Shown in pieces: positions 32,201 through 40,826 of a DNA stretch of 64,000 nt (positions within the stretch are counted from its first letter, which is position 1; every line of letters starts with the position of its first letter). Source of the DNA: Kluyveromyces lactis (lineage: Eukaryota; Ascomycota; Saccharomycetes; Saccharomycetales; Saccharomycetaceae); the NCBI RefSeq assembly GCF_000002515.2, contig NC_006042.1:1736001-1800000 (forward strand), written 5' to 3'. Both the position numbers and the translations under genes were made by a program. The notes beneath the pieces were generated by a model. The model did not search any database. It was given only the letters and a program-made list of their open reading frames with translations, and was not told the origin of the DNA.

Positions 32201-34986
32201 ACTGGAGGTACACCAAACATCCTATGACCATGCAAATTTAAGTCATCTAGGTAACCAGTGTTTTCTGAATGAGATTCCTCTATCGCCACAACTCTATTAA
32301 AGGAAAATTCATTACTATGATTTAAGTATATTCTTGAGAAAAAAGCTGTCAAATCCATAAAATAATTAGTATATCTCATATCAAACTCCAACCTACGGAA
32401 TGATAATAAGAAAGACCTTTGACAATCGTAAAGGTTTTCTGGAATTATTATGCATCCATCATTAACGAAAAAGGTGATCCAAACGTCTGTCTCGTTTTTG
32501 GTTCTCAATAGCGATGATTTGTGAATAGTATTTTCATTAATGGTGTCAGCAACCTGATATGAGCCATCACTCGAGGAAGAAGTCAATGATTCGACATCAT
32601 TAGTCGGTTGCTCTTGAAAGTTTTTGGTTTTAGTTTTGGTGTCTTCCTCCATACTCAAATCATTACTGTATTCTTCTGTCGTTTTAAAATGGTTAAAGTC
32701 CCCAAAATAATTGAGCTTGATGTTCATTAAGTATCTGAGCACAAATCCAAAGGACAAGAACTTCGTAGAGGAACTTCGAAAATCGATAAGTATCGTGTCC
32801 GTGTTGTCAACATCAACCGACGGAAATGAAATATAAGTTCCTGTCATTGAAAAGTCCGGGCATTCTCCAAACGTCGTTTCAGAGAGGAATTCATGGAGAG
32901 TATTCCAACACGGAGGATGTATAGAGAGCTTTACAAGAGGACTTTTGAGTAAGAAAGTAGTTTCGTGTGGCTCCTTGACAATTGACGTGAATGGGAGATT
33001 AATTGACGTATTCAATATGTCACCGCTCAAAGACAAAAAACAATTCTCATTCAAATCAAGAAGGTTATTGATGATATTTGCGTCATTTACGTTCAGAAAT
33101 AGTTTGTATTCTGTAAAAACCCACTTTATCTCGTAAGTGAAGGGTCTAAACAATTCATATCTCAGAGCATCATTCGCAGAAAAATCGGTAAAAAGATCAG
33201 AAATTAAGCTAATATGATCTCGGAGAAGAAACAGTTCTGCAGTCCTACTATCAAGCTCAAACAACCAGTCCGCCTGTTTGTTCCAACCTGTTGGATATCC
33301 AATATTCGCTTTAATAGTCTGGGTGTTGCATCTAAATAGCACTTCATGATTAACACTAGATTTTATTTCCGGATTTAGTAAAAGGACGTAGAGCTCATTT
33401 GGTAGCCGGTCGGCTTGGGAACATAATGCAAGATTGAAAAGAATCTCTCCTCCCTCGTTGAGAGAAACATTAAGCCAACCAAAGGCCCTATGAGTATCTC
33501 CAGTTGTTTTATATCTTTTGATGAACTCTTCATCTTTACTAGACTCTCTAGTTGGAATGTGCAACACGCTTTTGTCTCGAAAATCCACAGATAATTTGAA
33601 GTTTTCGTAGATTCTTAACGATCCCGGTTCGGGTTTTGTAGCTTTCATTTGATCTCGGGATACTATTGGAGAAAAAAGCCGTATAATATCCTGCATATGT
33701 TTATGAGCCCAGGGGCCATAATATACTGCTGCTGTATAAATGTGAATGTCAGTTCCGAAAGCCGGTGTGTCATCATCTTGGTTGCAATTCAAACTTTCAT
33801 CCCTATCACTCTGAGAGTTGATGGAAGAGCTGTTAGCAGGTACAATTCCTGGTATGTCAAAGTAATATGTCAAAGAAACTCTCTCTGCTTTCATCACTCT
33901 GCTGTAGCGTGCATATTCCTGTTCATGAAGCACTGTCGTATCGACATTTTCCTCTTGAACTGCTTTGGTGTGGTGATATAGATCGAGACCCTTCCAAGAA
34001 TCTATATACGCCTGTTGATTGTTTATTGTTTTGCCTTGGTTGGGTAGCAAAAGCTTTGAAATCGAAATGCATTGTTTTTTGACAGTCTGCCAAATTTTAT
34101 CCATAGTTTTTTCAACTACAAAAGTCTTGATGGGATTGTCATTCTGGTATCCTAAATTTGTTCTTAACTCAAATAGGGCGTCGTATAAATCCAGTGATAT
34201 TTTCGTCCTGTAGTAGTCCAGATCGCTAATTGAGGAAAAAATATCGTAAACACCTTTTGCTTGCTCGAATTTGAAAACACCTACATGTCTGGTGTTTCTA
34301 TTACCCAAAACAATAGCTGCCCTGTTAGCTTCAAGCTGTATGGGGAACAGCTTGGTTTTGGCAGATAATTTGGGTGCATCCGTGCTCTTTGAGCGGCCAG
34401 AATAACTATATCTTGAACTGTTGGATAATTTGGAATTTGCAGCAGCTTTTTCTGTATTTATAGTTATATCATCGTTTGATTCCGTTTCCTGGCCATCTTT
34501 CGTGACGTTGGTGAAATGATCTCTTAGTACTGATTCGTAAACGTCAATTTTGTTATATACGAAAACTTCGAGACCATCGCATTGTAAAAGAAACCTGCAA
34601 GGAAGTTTAGCGTTCTCACTCGCATCTCCATCTTCACTTTCAAAATCTATTCCGCGAATCCTTGTATGCAATAACCAATATCTCCAGGTAAAACTACCCT
34701 CTAAAAATGAGATTGTAAAATCATTCGAGACTACTGTTAAATTCTTGAAGAAGATTCGTCCACCTAGAAAGGACACCTTTATTGATTGTAGGTTTATTTT
34801 AATCTTATACTGACGCCATACCCAGAAGTCCAACCCCTTTGTCAGCACCCATGCTAGAATTCTACCTAAGTAAAATGGCGCCAATATACATAATATTACC
34901 GCGAGTATCCAATCCACTAAAAAGGGTACACTAAGATCCTTCTCGTCCGATATAGAGATCGGCCTAAAGGTTGAACTGGAATCCAT
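26215..34986 (-). CDS. CSF1: Bridge-type lipid-transfer protein Csf1
   Basis: A giant protein of 2,923 residues (S. cerevisiae 2,958). An N-terminal hydrophobic anchor at about 22-48 (FLVDWILAVILCILAPFYLGR) is followed by KINLQSIKVSFLGGRIFFKNLTV, the opening beta-groove repeat of the VPS13/BLTP1 (Csf1/Tweek) class. The rest is a long run of beta-rich repeats without enzyme motifs, ending HQLIVVPLQKLIYVAEDQYN. Csf1-class proteins sit at ER contact sites and conduct lipids. In yeast they are needed for cold fermentation and for supplying phosphatidylethanolamine to GPI-anchor synthesis, which fits the divergent neighbour GAA1. The frame is unbroken over 8.8 kb. The stop lies inside the SMC4 coding end. 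Confidence 0.97.
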   Translation of the reverse strand: MDSSSTFRPISISDEKDLSVPFLVDWILAVILCILAPFYLGRILAWVLTKGLDFWVWRQYKIKINLQSIKVSFLGGRIFFKNLTVVSNDFTISFLEGSFTWRYWLLHTRIRGIDFESEDGDASENAKLPCRFLLQCDGLEVFVYNKIDVYESVLRDHFTNVTKDGQETESNDDITINTEKAAANSKLSNSSRYSYSGRSKSTDAPKLSAKTKLFPIQLEANRAAIVLGNRNTRHVGVFKFEQAKGVYDIFSSISDLDYYRTKISLDLYDALFELRTNLGYQNDNPIKTFVVEKTMDKIWQTVKKQCISISKLLLPNQGKTINNQQAYIDSWKGLDLYHHTKAVQEENVDTTVLHEQEYARYSRVMKAERVSLTYYFDIPGIVPANSSSINSQSDRDESLNCNQDDDTPAFGTDIHIYTAAVYYGPWAHKHMQDIIRLFSPIVSRDQMKATKPEPGSLRIYENFKLSVDFRDKSVLHIPTRESSKDEEFIKRYKTTGDTHRAFGWLNVSLNEGGEILFNLALCSQADRLPNELYVLLLNPEIKSSVNHEVLFRCNTQTIKANIGYPTGWNKQADWLFELDSRTAELFLLRDHISLISDLFTDFSANDALRYELFRPFTYEIKWVFTEYKLFLNVNDANIINNLLDLNENCFLSLSGDILNTSINLPFTSIVKEPHETTFLLKSPLVKLSIHPPCWNTLHEFLSETTFGECPDFSMTGTYISFPSVDVDNTDTILIDFRSSSTKFLSFGFVLRYLMNIKLNYFGDFNHFKTTEEYSNDLSMEEDTKTKTKNFQEQPTNDVESLTSSSSDGSYQVADTINENTIHKSSLLRTKNETDVWITFFVNDGCIIIPENLYDCQRSFLLSFRRLEFDMRYTNYFMDLTAFFSRIYLNHSNEFSFNRVVAIEESHSENTGYLDDLNLHGHRMFGVPPVEETYLCKWDISIGSLSTDSDGQFLFSFLEAIQKVGFTYKDAENILIYSIHKPEDVTSLTISIGRVSSIVRTNHGGSATLSLNDITINSWDLSNSRYSKRVDLLVAAISVCAIDEKKTVLFTCDTAVELTKFVVRSNMKNHRVTQQNCVLLNDSPFHRCKFLLAFDQLNHSTLYDDLLGSITPSISLPTLSEPLTFQTFDNIYERLLGSYINLINFDTDIIDTKNLTDDRPDDKRLLPLSNTVSNDLSGQLAEEFESENTTVNISTLSVFVTPKAFTFAENAAHFMLTMSTESIMDYFEMNIVNIFSVGHITNGKFFNSSVMLKNVKVNISDETALDKTQLEALDRLELSVSNISVISKILKYPQNLEQSNESTGITDDSTISCNFDSLQFNIFKSSKNRLTKVLPIAWFEILMFNTVLFSDVGKVSKLIFGSIKSAILDADVEWTVEYLLKLAKAFCKEGKSCIELGKLRSIDMKETIIRVAELGKISGIDSVPYIITKPAYITRLSKFHVRDTASWKIITRLRHVSKHTSHVSETTSQCDDIPEEVRNICKDKSQFLDIFVDWKNWDVYEVEQSSLFTLLFSGESTVHEEDLFNELSLSLEMLHLELPYAPQQSSIIAKQIDLCVKKMSHDAILDFDTMGYDKKEIDFDLLISYADIRASMQLIERIILLKQKLFPQITDIENKTNRWVSKIYQTSFRISQLTLHMLIEKYMMLLDLQDLSIAGLETSSEINSLLSAKFSSETLSFNLLYLDRIISRILLEKVTANFFGTENENIRFFTSNIGSVVLDSSDLTLTEMMKHARALLASIDDMKAITPDHDSEKKNGHVDLVWVLSLKVGSLQLQTSAFVPFIIRILISGLDFNFKNLSGISIIVNYTELLLDFYFNQLKLLRISNSVTKVDYRSNTLLTDIGLDTDIVKLTLSDNRVYIEELTDSLNGTVSELIKIFKNKNADNEPAAPKFKPCSFKMNAIYIGLLTDLKTTNYVLEFNETAFSCASRAEALEETHANDNLREMSLVIQNVCILVLNPEVLPTLSKIFDIGFALKLIEDDIKKTLQIETPHSRVMLAPSTLIAVIFFIQEAKVSLQKVKQKGKFNSSSNAIEIPPYFETLSVNILSNKLCLGWIFEEDTDENGIVIGYESLFAAYEKPYGKLTIVDGYVATAQGKESNNFFFANGVPELNRSHLSSMQINFWFSGQFIEKDLFVRMNADKLDVRILTTSVEIVNVMRSSIESFQKKLAKISNIKKSSISTHNVAENLSDKVSILSIRSINCIAKYGGGIINLYTPDDIAQDSPKSSLELTSPSIEVSLDYMHNFPSQKQHWIRSLVNVESTHNILFSSCVPVLVNLTTEIQKQMERFNSEKKQLVHKTQEQTTNTQRISFDYKNLFKKIDTAIVINVGAQNITLTCEPRAKIQADLGFSNFRISMFTDSPDHSEPLSLSLQWSEIEISTRHIFSREISSSAGINEVYLDFMLTHENTIKTYGNTLISDMKFYVNMKQLQEITLFLDIWSPKTKKAQKLGSGPHSGQKCQPQALTEFTTPKIPWIYQIIFKNTSAVIDMDPSLGSINFKVPTFWISSHHRVDWSHSVSFYLDELNSKSDGRLGGLFEIKNIFFDSSISWPVKDNKFEAPLINLAFKMSHLSSKIGFDYHSFLIARVSDLQLAIRNERDESGLLKDLLIVSMSFGSVNIFLTALASANLYDIYATFARMRIENKKSYVQTLKESNPESSGKIHFSNNELLAPLRLRTNLTAEIGSFRLYVFPSTLFDSEVLVLKANKMNVEAATQTEQKTKTDLTWQIRDINISLAQFKNELTEEQFAELSVEEYNRQAALLEGDIILAAPSVFVGITTWQKIPDTDIEFLYSSSFGDKVDIKWNLDPINFIREMWATHVRALSVRRGHTEPSPSKPFFEDENIAEKIKIVNLGTKYKYIPLEEPHIEMPLLRDLGNATPPIEWFGVNRKRFPGMAHQLIVVPLQKLIYVAEDQYNRTLGDNLGTM

Positions 34987-35249
34987 GTTGCTGTATCATA
35001 TGCGTTTGTTTCGATATATCAGATGTTGCTTGTATTGATTATTCATTCATGGTTAGCGTCTGTCTTGATCATATTTCATCAGTGAACAATATTTCTTGAT
35101 ATCAAAATTGAAAAGGCATTTTATTTTATTGAGACATATTCAGCAAACGATAATGGAAGATAGAACTTTAATACAAAGTTGCTTCCTGTAGAGCCATTGG
35201 GTGGCATTTAATATTCTCAGCCTAATAACTAGAACAAAGTGATTAAGTA

Positions 35250-36986
35250 ATGGCTTTAGTAGAAAAGTTACATCGAAGAATCATTTCAATTGGGCTTATC
35301 CCAAAATTTATCTCGAAGCTTTCACAATTATCGTTGTTATGCTGTGTCATTGGTTTGGGATGGTTGGTATTTATGTTGCCCTCGGACGGCCAGTTTAGGA
35401 GAACATACATATCTGAAAACGCCTTACTTCCATCTCAAGCGTACAGTTACTTTCGAGAATCAGAGTGGAATATACTAAGAGGATATAGAACCCAGTTGGA
35501 CTTATTCCAATACGTATCAACAACGCATGATAGTAATGCTGAGGTTTCTAAATGGCTGCAAGAGTTTGGGGTTAAGACTGCTATATATGACGATGAGCAA
35601 TATGGTGAGACTTTGTACGGTATCTTTCACGCACCAAGGGGTGATGGTACCGAGGCAATGGTTATTGCTGCACCGTGGTATAACGAGAATCGTGAATATA
35701 ACACTGGTGGTGCAGCTCTTGCAATTTCATTGGTGAGATTTTTCTCACGTTGGCCAGTCTGGTCAAAGAATATTATCATCGTTCTAAGTGAAGATCCTAA
35801 GGCATCTTTGAGATCGTGGGTCACAGCATATCATACGTCCTTAGATTTGACAGGCGGTTCAATTGAATCAGCCATAGTTCTTGACTACCCAGGTACCAGT
35901 GACAGATTCGATTATATGGAAATACACTACGATGGATTGAACGGTGAAACTCCGAACTTAGATTTGGTCAACGTGGCTGTACATATTGCTGAACACGAAG
36001 GCATTAAGGTGTCCTTACACGGTTTGCCATTCTCAGAACTTGATAGAAATGACTATAACTCGAGATTGAAAACGATGCTTTTGGGAATAAAAGACTCAGT
36101 ACTTTCTGGAATCAAGAACTGTTACGGTAATGAAGCATTTAGTGGTTGGAGAATCCAATCATTGACTTTAAAGGCTAAGGGGATTGATGGACCACACGAC
36201 ATCACAACATTTGGTCGTGTGCCAGAGGCATTGTCTAGATCTGTCAATAACTTGCTTGAAAAATTCCATCAATCATTCTTCTTTTATCTTCTACTAGCAC
36301 CTCGGTATTTTATATCAATCGGGACTTATTTGGCGACTGCGGTGGCTGTCTCGGTGGCCTTTGTATTCGCAGCATTAAATCAAATTTTGAATAACAAATA
36401 TGGTGAACTTCCGTTGCTGTCTATATACAACATTTGGTCAATTCTAACATTCTGCATTTCTTTGGTATTTGCCTTTGCTACTTCGCAACTATTCGTTTAT
36501 TTCCCTCTACCTCGAGTCCTTTTGGGACTCAGTGGTATATTTTCGGTGCTTCCGCTGCTTTCGAGAACTAGACTAAGAATCCAAGAACCTTTCTCATACA
36601 GATTTAAAGCTTTCGCATACATCTATATGGCCATTGTTTTGACTTCTCTATTAGTATTGAATTTCTCACTTGCGATTGTGATGGGCTTGCTTGCATTCCC
36701 AATGACAAGAACTACGACAATTATCGAGAGTAATCTAAGGCTGTCGATAAAAAACCTTGTCTTGCTTATAATATCCAATCCTTTCATTGCAACTTGGGCA
36801 GTGGTGAACTTCGTGGAACCAAGATTATCTGGTTTCAAGGTTTTTTACGCCCTTATTGAAGCTTCGCAACAGTTGGGGTGTTGGACATGGTACATCATTT
36901 GCTTAGGATGGTATCCGAGCTGGTTACTAGTAACGTATGCTAGTATTGATGCCATTGAAGTGCAGACGCCCATAAAAAAAGAATAA
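35250..36986 (+). CDS. GAA1: GPI transamidase subunit Gaa1
   Basis: A 578-residue protein (S. cerevisiae 614). Residues 1-25 are cytosolic and basic; a first transmembrane helix spans about 26-44. A large lumenal domain of M28-peptidase type follows, with RGDGTEAMVIAAPW, NTGGAALAISLVRFFSRWPVWSKNIIIVLSED and KGIDGPHDITTFGR. From about residue 340 to the end there are several membrane helices (YLLLAPRYFISIGTYLATAVAVS and others). Gaa1 presents the GPI lipid or substrate to the Gpi8-containing transamidase in the ER. It is divergent from CSF1 across 263 bp, as in S. cerevisiae YLR087C-YLR088W. Confidence 0.97.
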   Translation: MALVEKLHRRIISIGLIPKFISKLSQLSLLCCVIGLGWLVFMLPSDGQFRRTYISENALLPSQAYSYFRESEWNILRGYRTQLDLFQYVSTTHDSNAEVSKWLQEFGVKTAIYDDEQYGETLYGIFHAPRGDGTEAMVIAAPWYNENREYNTGGAALAISLVRFFSRWPVWSKNIIIVLSEDPKASLRSWVTAYHTSLDLTGGSIESAIVLDYPGTSDRFDYMEIHYDGLNGETPNLDLVNVAVHIAEHEGIKVSLHGLPFSELDRNDYNSRLKTMLLGIKDSVLSGIKNCYGNEAFSGWRIQSLTLKAKGIDGPHDITTFGRVPEALSRSVNNLLEKFHQSFFFYLLLAPRYFISIGTYLATAVAVSVAFVFAALNQILNNKYGELPLLSIYNIWSILTFCISLVFAFATSQLFVYFPLPRVLLGLSGIFSVLPLLSRTRLRIQEPFSYRFKAFAYIYMAIVLTSLLVLNFSLAIVMGLLAFPMTRTTTIIESNLRLSIKNLVLLIISNPFIATWAVVNFVEPRLSGFKVFYALIEASQQLGCWTWYIICLGWYPSWLLVTYASIDAIEVQTPIKKE

Positions 36987-37326
36987 ACGTCTATATTTTA
37001 GCAACAAGTGTTATATAAAAACAAAAACTACTCATCAGCAAAAGGGGCCCGCTTATTATCATCGTGTGTACATATATGTAATTGCTCATATATACTGAGA
37101 AGCTTTTTACCATGCTTATTATGTTTAGAGTATGATCGAGATCAATTTGTTAATGCTAAGCAAAACCGAAAAAAAAAAGTTTGTAACGGGTTCTTTCATC
37201 AGCTTCAGCGTTTAAAGTAACCATTCTCAACCTAATGAAGCATAGCCTGGTTGTTCCAATCTCTGCAGTGACTATATAAGATATTGTTCAGAATAAGGTA
37301 ATTTGTTCTTCGTATCATTTCAAGGT
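36987..37326. promoter_or_regulatory. GAA1-FOB1 spacer
   Basis: 340 bp. The left part has yeast-type 3'-end signals (TATATGTA and CATATATAC near 37070-37097). The right part has a TATATAAG at 37274-37280, about 50 bp before the FOB1 ATG. No other feature was seen. Confidence 0.45.
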
Positions 37327-38910
37327 ATGAATATTAGTGATACTGCTGATAAAACTACCAACAAAGAGAAGTCTGGGACAACCGATGAGATGACATCGGA
37401 GAAAGATAAACTTTTGGGAATCAGAAGTCCGGAAGGCGAAGTAGCTTTGTACCCTGCTAGTGCTAGTACAGAATCTACTGAACCTGATTTTAAATTTGTT
37501 CTGCCTGTCAAAGGTTTTGATTTAGGAAGCTTTTGCGGAGAATTGGATCAAGACATGTTAATTGAAGGTAGATTACAACTGGAAAAAGAGATTAACACCG
37601 TTAAAGGTCAACTAACACAACCAATATACGACTTACTGCACTCTGATGCCTTAACCAAAGAGAATCTACTCAGAGCCAGTGATAAAGTTACTAACTCTAC
37701 TGTGGAGAATAAATTCGTATTGCTAAAGAGACGCTACTACGTTCAAGAGAATTTACTACACGATGTGAAGCGTAAAGATTTAGTAGTATATGAGCCAAAT
37801 GAGCTATTCGACTTAATAATGTCTGTTCATGTACTGAATTCACATGTTTCGTCTAAGGGAATCTACAATGAACTTTCGACCTTCTACGCAAACGTCACTC
37901 AATCGTTCTGTAAGTTAGTGACATCGTTTTGTTCTAAATGTAATGAAAGTGGGAACAAGATAAGCTATAAAAAATTTAAACACGAGAATATACATGCAAA
38001 TCTAATTCCATTGGGTAGGTGTCATGTTGAAATCTTTGCACCTTTTGATTCGGCCTATCAAGGGAACGACAACACGGACGAGTTAAAAATTGAAGGAAAA
38101 TATCCATTTGTTCTGTATTGTAGGGATTATTACTCAAGGTATGTCTGGTTAGAACCCTTGAAAAGTGTTACCTTATCTGATCTATTGCCAGTGATGACAA
38201 AATTATTGTTTTCCATGATTAGGATGCCCATCTTTATCGACACATGTACTTTGGATAGACAGGATATGTTCGATGTTTGTGAGAATATTGCAAGAATATA
38301 CAAAATTAAGATCGGACTCGGAATGAACAGCTCTACCAGCTTTCAGAAAACTGGAATCAAAAGAATGAAATCGTTATTCCTCCAACATAAGGAAGAATGT
38401 TTACATGATTGGAACATGTGTTTAAAGTTGGTTGTTTCGAGACTAAACCAAAATTATTCAGACAGAGTTCGTGGTGTTCCAAGCGATTTACTATGTTCAA
38501 CACAACAAGATTTACATAAGAAGTTCAGGACGTTACAAAGAAATGTCATCTCTAGACTGCTGGGGCATCATGTTGTTCAATTTGAAGAAGCTGGTGGAAT
38601 GATTTACCTTGAAGATGAAAATAGCCCAAATCTACTTCTTTCCGGAGATGACAATAGTGAGGAATCAGAGCATGATTCAGAAATATTCGATGAGCTGGCC
38701 TCTTCTCGAGATGGTACTCCAATTTCTGAACAACCTTCACCACACCGAACGAACATGAATTATGATGGGATAAATCAAGAATCGGAGAAACACAGGATAA
38801 CAAAAAAGAGATCTAAAAAGGTGAGACGTCCTTTAGATCAAGACAAGCATGCTACGCGAGCGTCCGTATACAACCCGTATAACATTGCTGACGTTTCTAT
38901 GGAGCTATGA
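37327..38910 (+). CDS. FOB1: rDNA replication fork-barrier protein Fob1
   Basis: A 527-residue host protein from the ATG at 37327. An H2C2 zinc-binding module of integrase type is visible: H168, H173, C202 and C205, with 28 residues between the pairs. An RNase-H/integrase-like core follows (about 225-395: GRCHVEIFAPF, VLYCRDYYSRYVWLEPLKS, MPIFIDTCTLDRQ). The C terminus is acidic then basic (EESEHDSEIFDE; KKRSKKVRRP). This is the architecture known for S. cerevisiae Fob1, a domesticated integrase-fold protein that binds the rDNA barrier, blocks forks and recruits condensin and Sir2. The position between GAA1 and ALT fits YDR110W in the ancestral order. Confidence 0.92.
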   Translation: MNISDTADKTTNKEKSGTTDEMTSEKDKLLGIRSPEGEVALYPASASTESTEPDFKFVLPVKGFDLGSFCGELDQDMLIEGRLQLEKEINTVKGQLTQPIYDLLHSDALTKENLLRASDKVTNSTVENKFVLLKRRYYVQENLLHDVKRKDLVVYEPNELFDLIMSVHVLNSHVSSKGIYNELSTFYANVTQSFCKLVTSFCSKCNESGNKISYKKFKHENIHANLIPLGRCHVEIFAPFDSAYQGNDNTDELKIEGKYPFVLYCRDYYSRYVWLEPLKSVTLSDLLPVMTKLLFSMIRMPIFIDTCTLDRQDMFDVCENIARIYKIKIGLGMNSSTSFQKTGIKRMKSLFLQHKEECLHDWNMCLKLVVSRLNQNYSDRVRGVPSDLLCSTQQDLHKKFRTLQRNVISRLLGHHVVQFEEAGGMIYLEDENSPNLLLSGDDNSEESEHDSEIFDELASSRDGTPISEQPSPHRTNMNYDGINQESEKHRITKKRSKKVRRPLDQDKHATRASVYNPYNIADVSMEL

Positions 38911-39239
38911 TGGTATGTTTTTTTAGAGTAACCGTAATACAATTATAAAAATTCTTCATAAAAGAATACTTGATGATAGATATTTAGATTTAATGTAATT
39001 TATACCAAAATTTTTGATTAAAGTTCAAATTAAAGAAGTTGCGATTTATGTTGGCCCGTCCAAAGCGGGAAAATTGAAATAAAAGTGACAAACGAATGGT
39101 TTATAAGCCGGTCAAATATTAAATGCAAGTTAATACAGCCAATTCGTATGTGTTGCTTGATCATGATTCGTAACTATTTTTGAAATTTTTTAGAATGAAT
39201 TGAAGTGGATGATGAAGCATGCTCAGGCATACCCAGAAC
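38911..39239. other. Convergent FOB1/ALT 3' spacer
   Basis: 329 bp between two converging genes; it holds both 3' ends only. It is AT-rich with no ORF or RNA motif that I can support. Confidence 0.45.
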
Positions 39240-40826
39240 CTAATCACGGTACTTGTCAAAGAAGGCCTTGTGGAATTTTTCCCATGTTTCTACCCATTCG
39301 GTCCCTGGTGGTAGGAATGTGGTTCTTAAGTGATAAGTACCTGGGACTTGTCCGAAACCAGATCCTGGAACGGTGCAAATACCAGTGTTTTCTAGTAATG
39401 CTTTACAATAAAATTCATCAGGTTCCATTTCAAGATGCTGAGCTTCCTGGATAACTTTATAAGGAAGATCGAGTTTTGGATATAGGTACATGGCACCTTG
39501 AGGTTTACGGCATTCAATACCTTCCAATCTAGAGAATGTTTCGAAAAGTTTAGAGGCACGTTCGTCCAATGCGTCATGAATATCTTCACGTTCCTGTTGA
39601 TCTTGTTCGTAAGATTCATCACCTGGTTGAGGTGGAGATACCATTAAGTCCACCAAGGCTTGACCGGTAACCACGGGACATAAAGAAATAGAAGCCAATT
39701 TTAAGAATACCTGTCTGATATCATGATTGAATCCGACCAATTCCATATAACCACCTCTTTGACCACATTCACCCGAGACACCTTTGGAAGTAGAGTGTAG
39801 AGAAGCTAATTGAATGTTGTCGTATTGTCCATGATAAGTCTTTTGCAAGTTTCTCAAAACTTTTTTCATTGAGTAGAATTTAGAGCCTTTGAATACGTTT
39901 TCTTGATACACTTCATCAGCGATGACGACAATACCGTACTTGGCAGCGACTTCGAAGATCTTTTGAATGGACTGTTCTGAAAGGATGGCACCAGTTGGGT
40001 TACCTGGATTAATAACAACTAGACAGGTGGGTTTAATTCCCTTCTGAATTGCATCCAGCACGACTTGTTCAATTTCTTCTGGGTCAGTGGACCAATTTTG
40101 TTCTTCTCTCAAGTAGTATGGTAAAGGCCTAGAGTTATTTAGAGCCAAAGATGCTGTGTACAACGGGTATTGTGGGATAGGTATTAATACGCCAGTATTT
40201 GGGCCCTTGCATAGAATGGAGAGAATGTAAGAAACTGCTGCAGATGCACCAGCAGTGAGGTAAATATCTTCTGGGTAAGATATTTCACCGTCATCTCTCT
40301 TCGTAATGAAGTCTGCAACGGTTTCTCGAATTCCTTGAACACCCTGTGATTGAGAGTAAGCACCGACGGATCCACCAACCTCAGACAAAAGTCTTTTGGC
40401 ACGCTTAATGGAGTCAGTCTTATATAGAGTTTGTAAAGCCTCATCAGCTTCTTCTAGCAGTTCTGGATGTTGCAATAGAGATAATACTTCTCTGTAAAAA
40501 GTCAAAGGTTTTTGGTCCAATTGTTGAGGGTTACCGATGTTGGCACTGATAATCTTAGAGAAGGGTAAAGAACTTGGATCCTTTTTCAACTGATCTCTCA
40601 ATTCCTCAGCCCTCATTGGAATTCTACCTCTAACAGCGTACTTAGCCTTCAAAACATTTTCATTAACATCATCTAGCGAAAGCTTTGGAGCTGGTTTCAC
40701 AGTAGTAGAAAAACGCAATTGGGTTAAACTTGTTACAGAAGGCATTGTACTTTTCAAAGCTGGAGCATTGACTCTAATCATGCCAGAACTGATCCTGGTC
40801 TTCAAGTTAACTCTGACAGACAACAT
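39240..40826 (-). CDS. ALT1: Alanine aminotransferase (alanine:2-oxoglutarate)
   Basis: A 528-residue class I/II PLP aminotransferase. Residues 1-50 are a basic, acid-free leader (MLSVRVNLKTRISSGM...) typical of a mitochondrial presequence. The conserved part begins KAKYAVRGRIPMRAEEL, followed by SANIGNPQQLDQKPLTF, GSVGAYSQSQGVQGIR, VINPGNPTGA and IADEVYQENV. The PLP lysine is K348 in LHSTSKG, then ECGQRGGYMEL and a C-terminal GSGFGQVPGTYHLRTTFL. It converts alanine and 2-oxoglutarate to pyruvate and glutamate. S. cerevisiae has two WGD copies (ALT1 mitochondrial, ALT2 cytosolic); only one is seen here, as expected before the duplication. In-frame ATGs at codons 16 and 28 could give a cytosolic form. 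Confidence 0.97.
   Translation of the reverse strand: MLSVRVNLKTRISSGMIRVNAPALKSTMPSVTSLTQLRFSTTVKPAPKLSLDDVNENVLKAKYAVRGRIPMRAEELRDQLKKDPSSLPFSKIISANIGNPQQLDQKPLTFYREVLSLLQHPELLEEADEALQTLYKTDSIKRAKRLLSEVGGSVGAYSQSQGVQGIRETVADFITKRDDGEISYPEDIYLTAGASAAVSYILSILCKGPNTGVLIPIPQYPLYTASLALNNSRPLPYYLREEQNWSTDPEEIEQVVLDAIQKGIKPTCLVVINPGNPTGAILSEQSIQKIFEVAAKYGIVVIADEVYQENVFKGSKFYSMKKVLRNLQKTYHGQYDNIQLASLHSTSKGVSGECGQRGGYMELVGFNHDIRQVFLKLASISLCPVVTGQALVDLMVSPPQPGDESYEQDQQEREDIHDALDERASKLFETFSRLEGIECRKPQGAMYLYPKLDLPYKVIQEAQHLEMEPDEFYCKALLENTGICTVPGSGFGQVPGTYHLRTTFLPPGTEWVETWEKFHKAFFDKYRD

Noticed and set aside
37327-38910. FOB1 as part of an active mobile element
   Set aside because: It is integrase-fold in origin, but it is a single-copy host gene at its ancestral position with no terminal repeats and no accompanying element genes.
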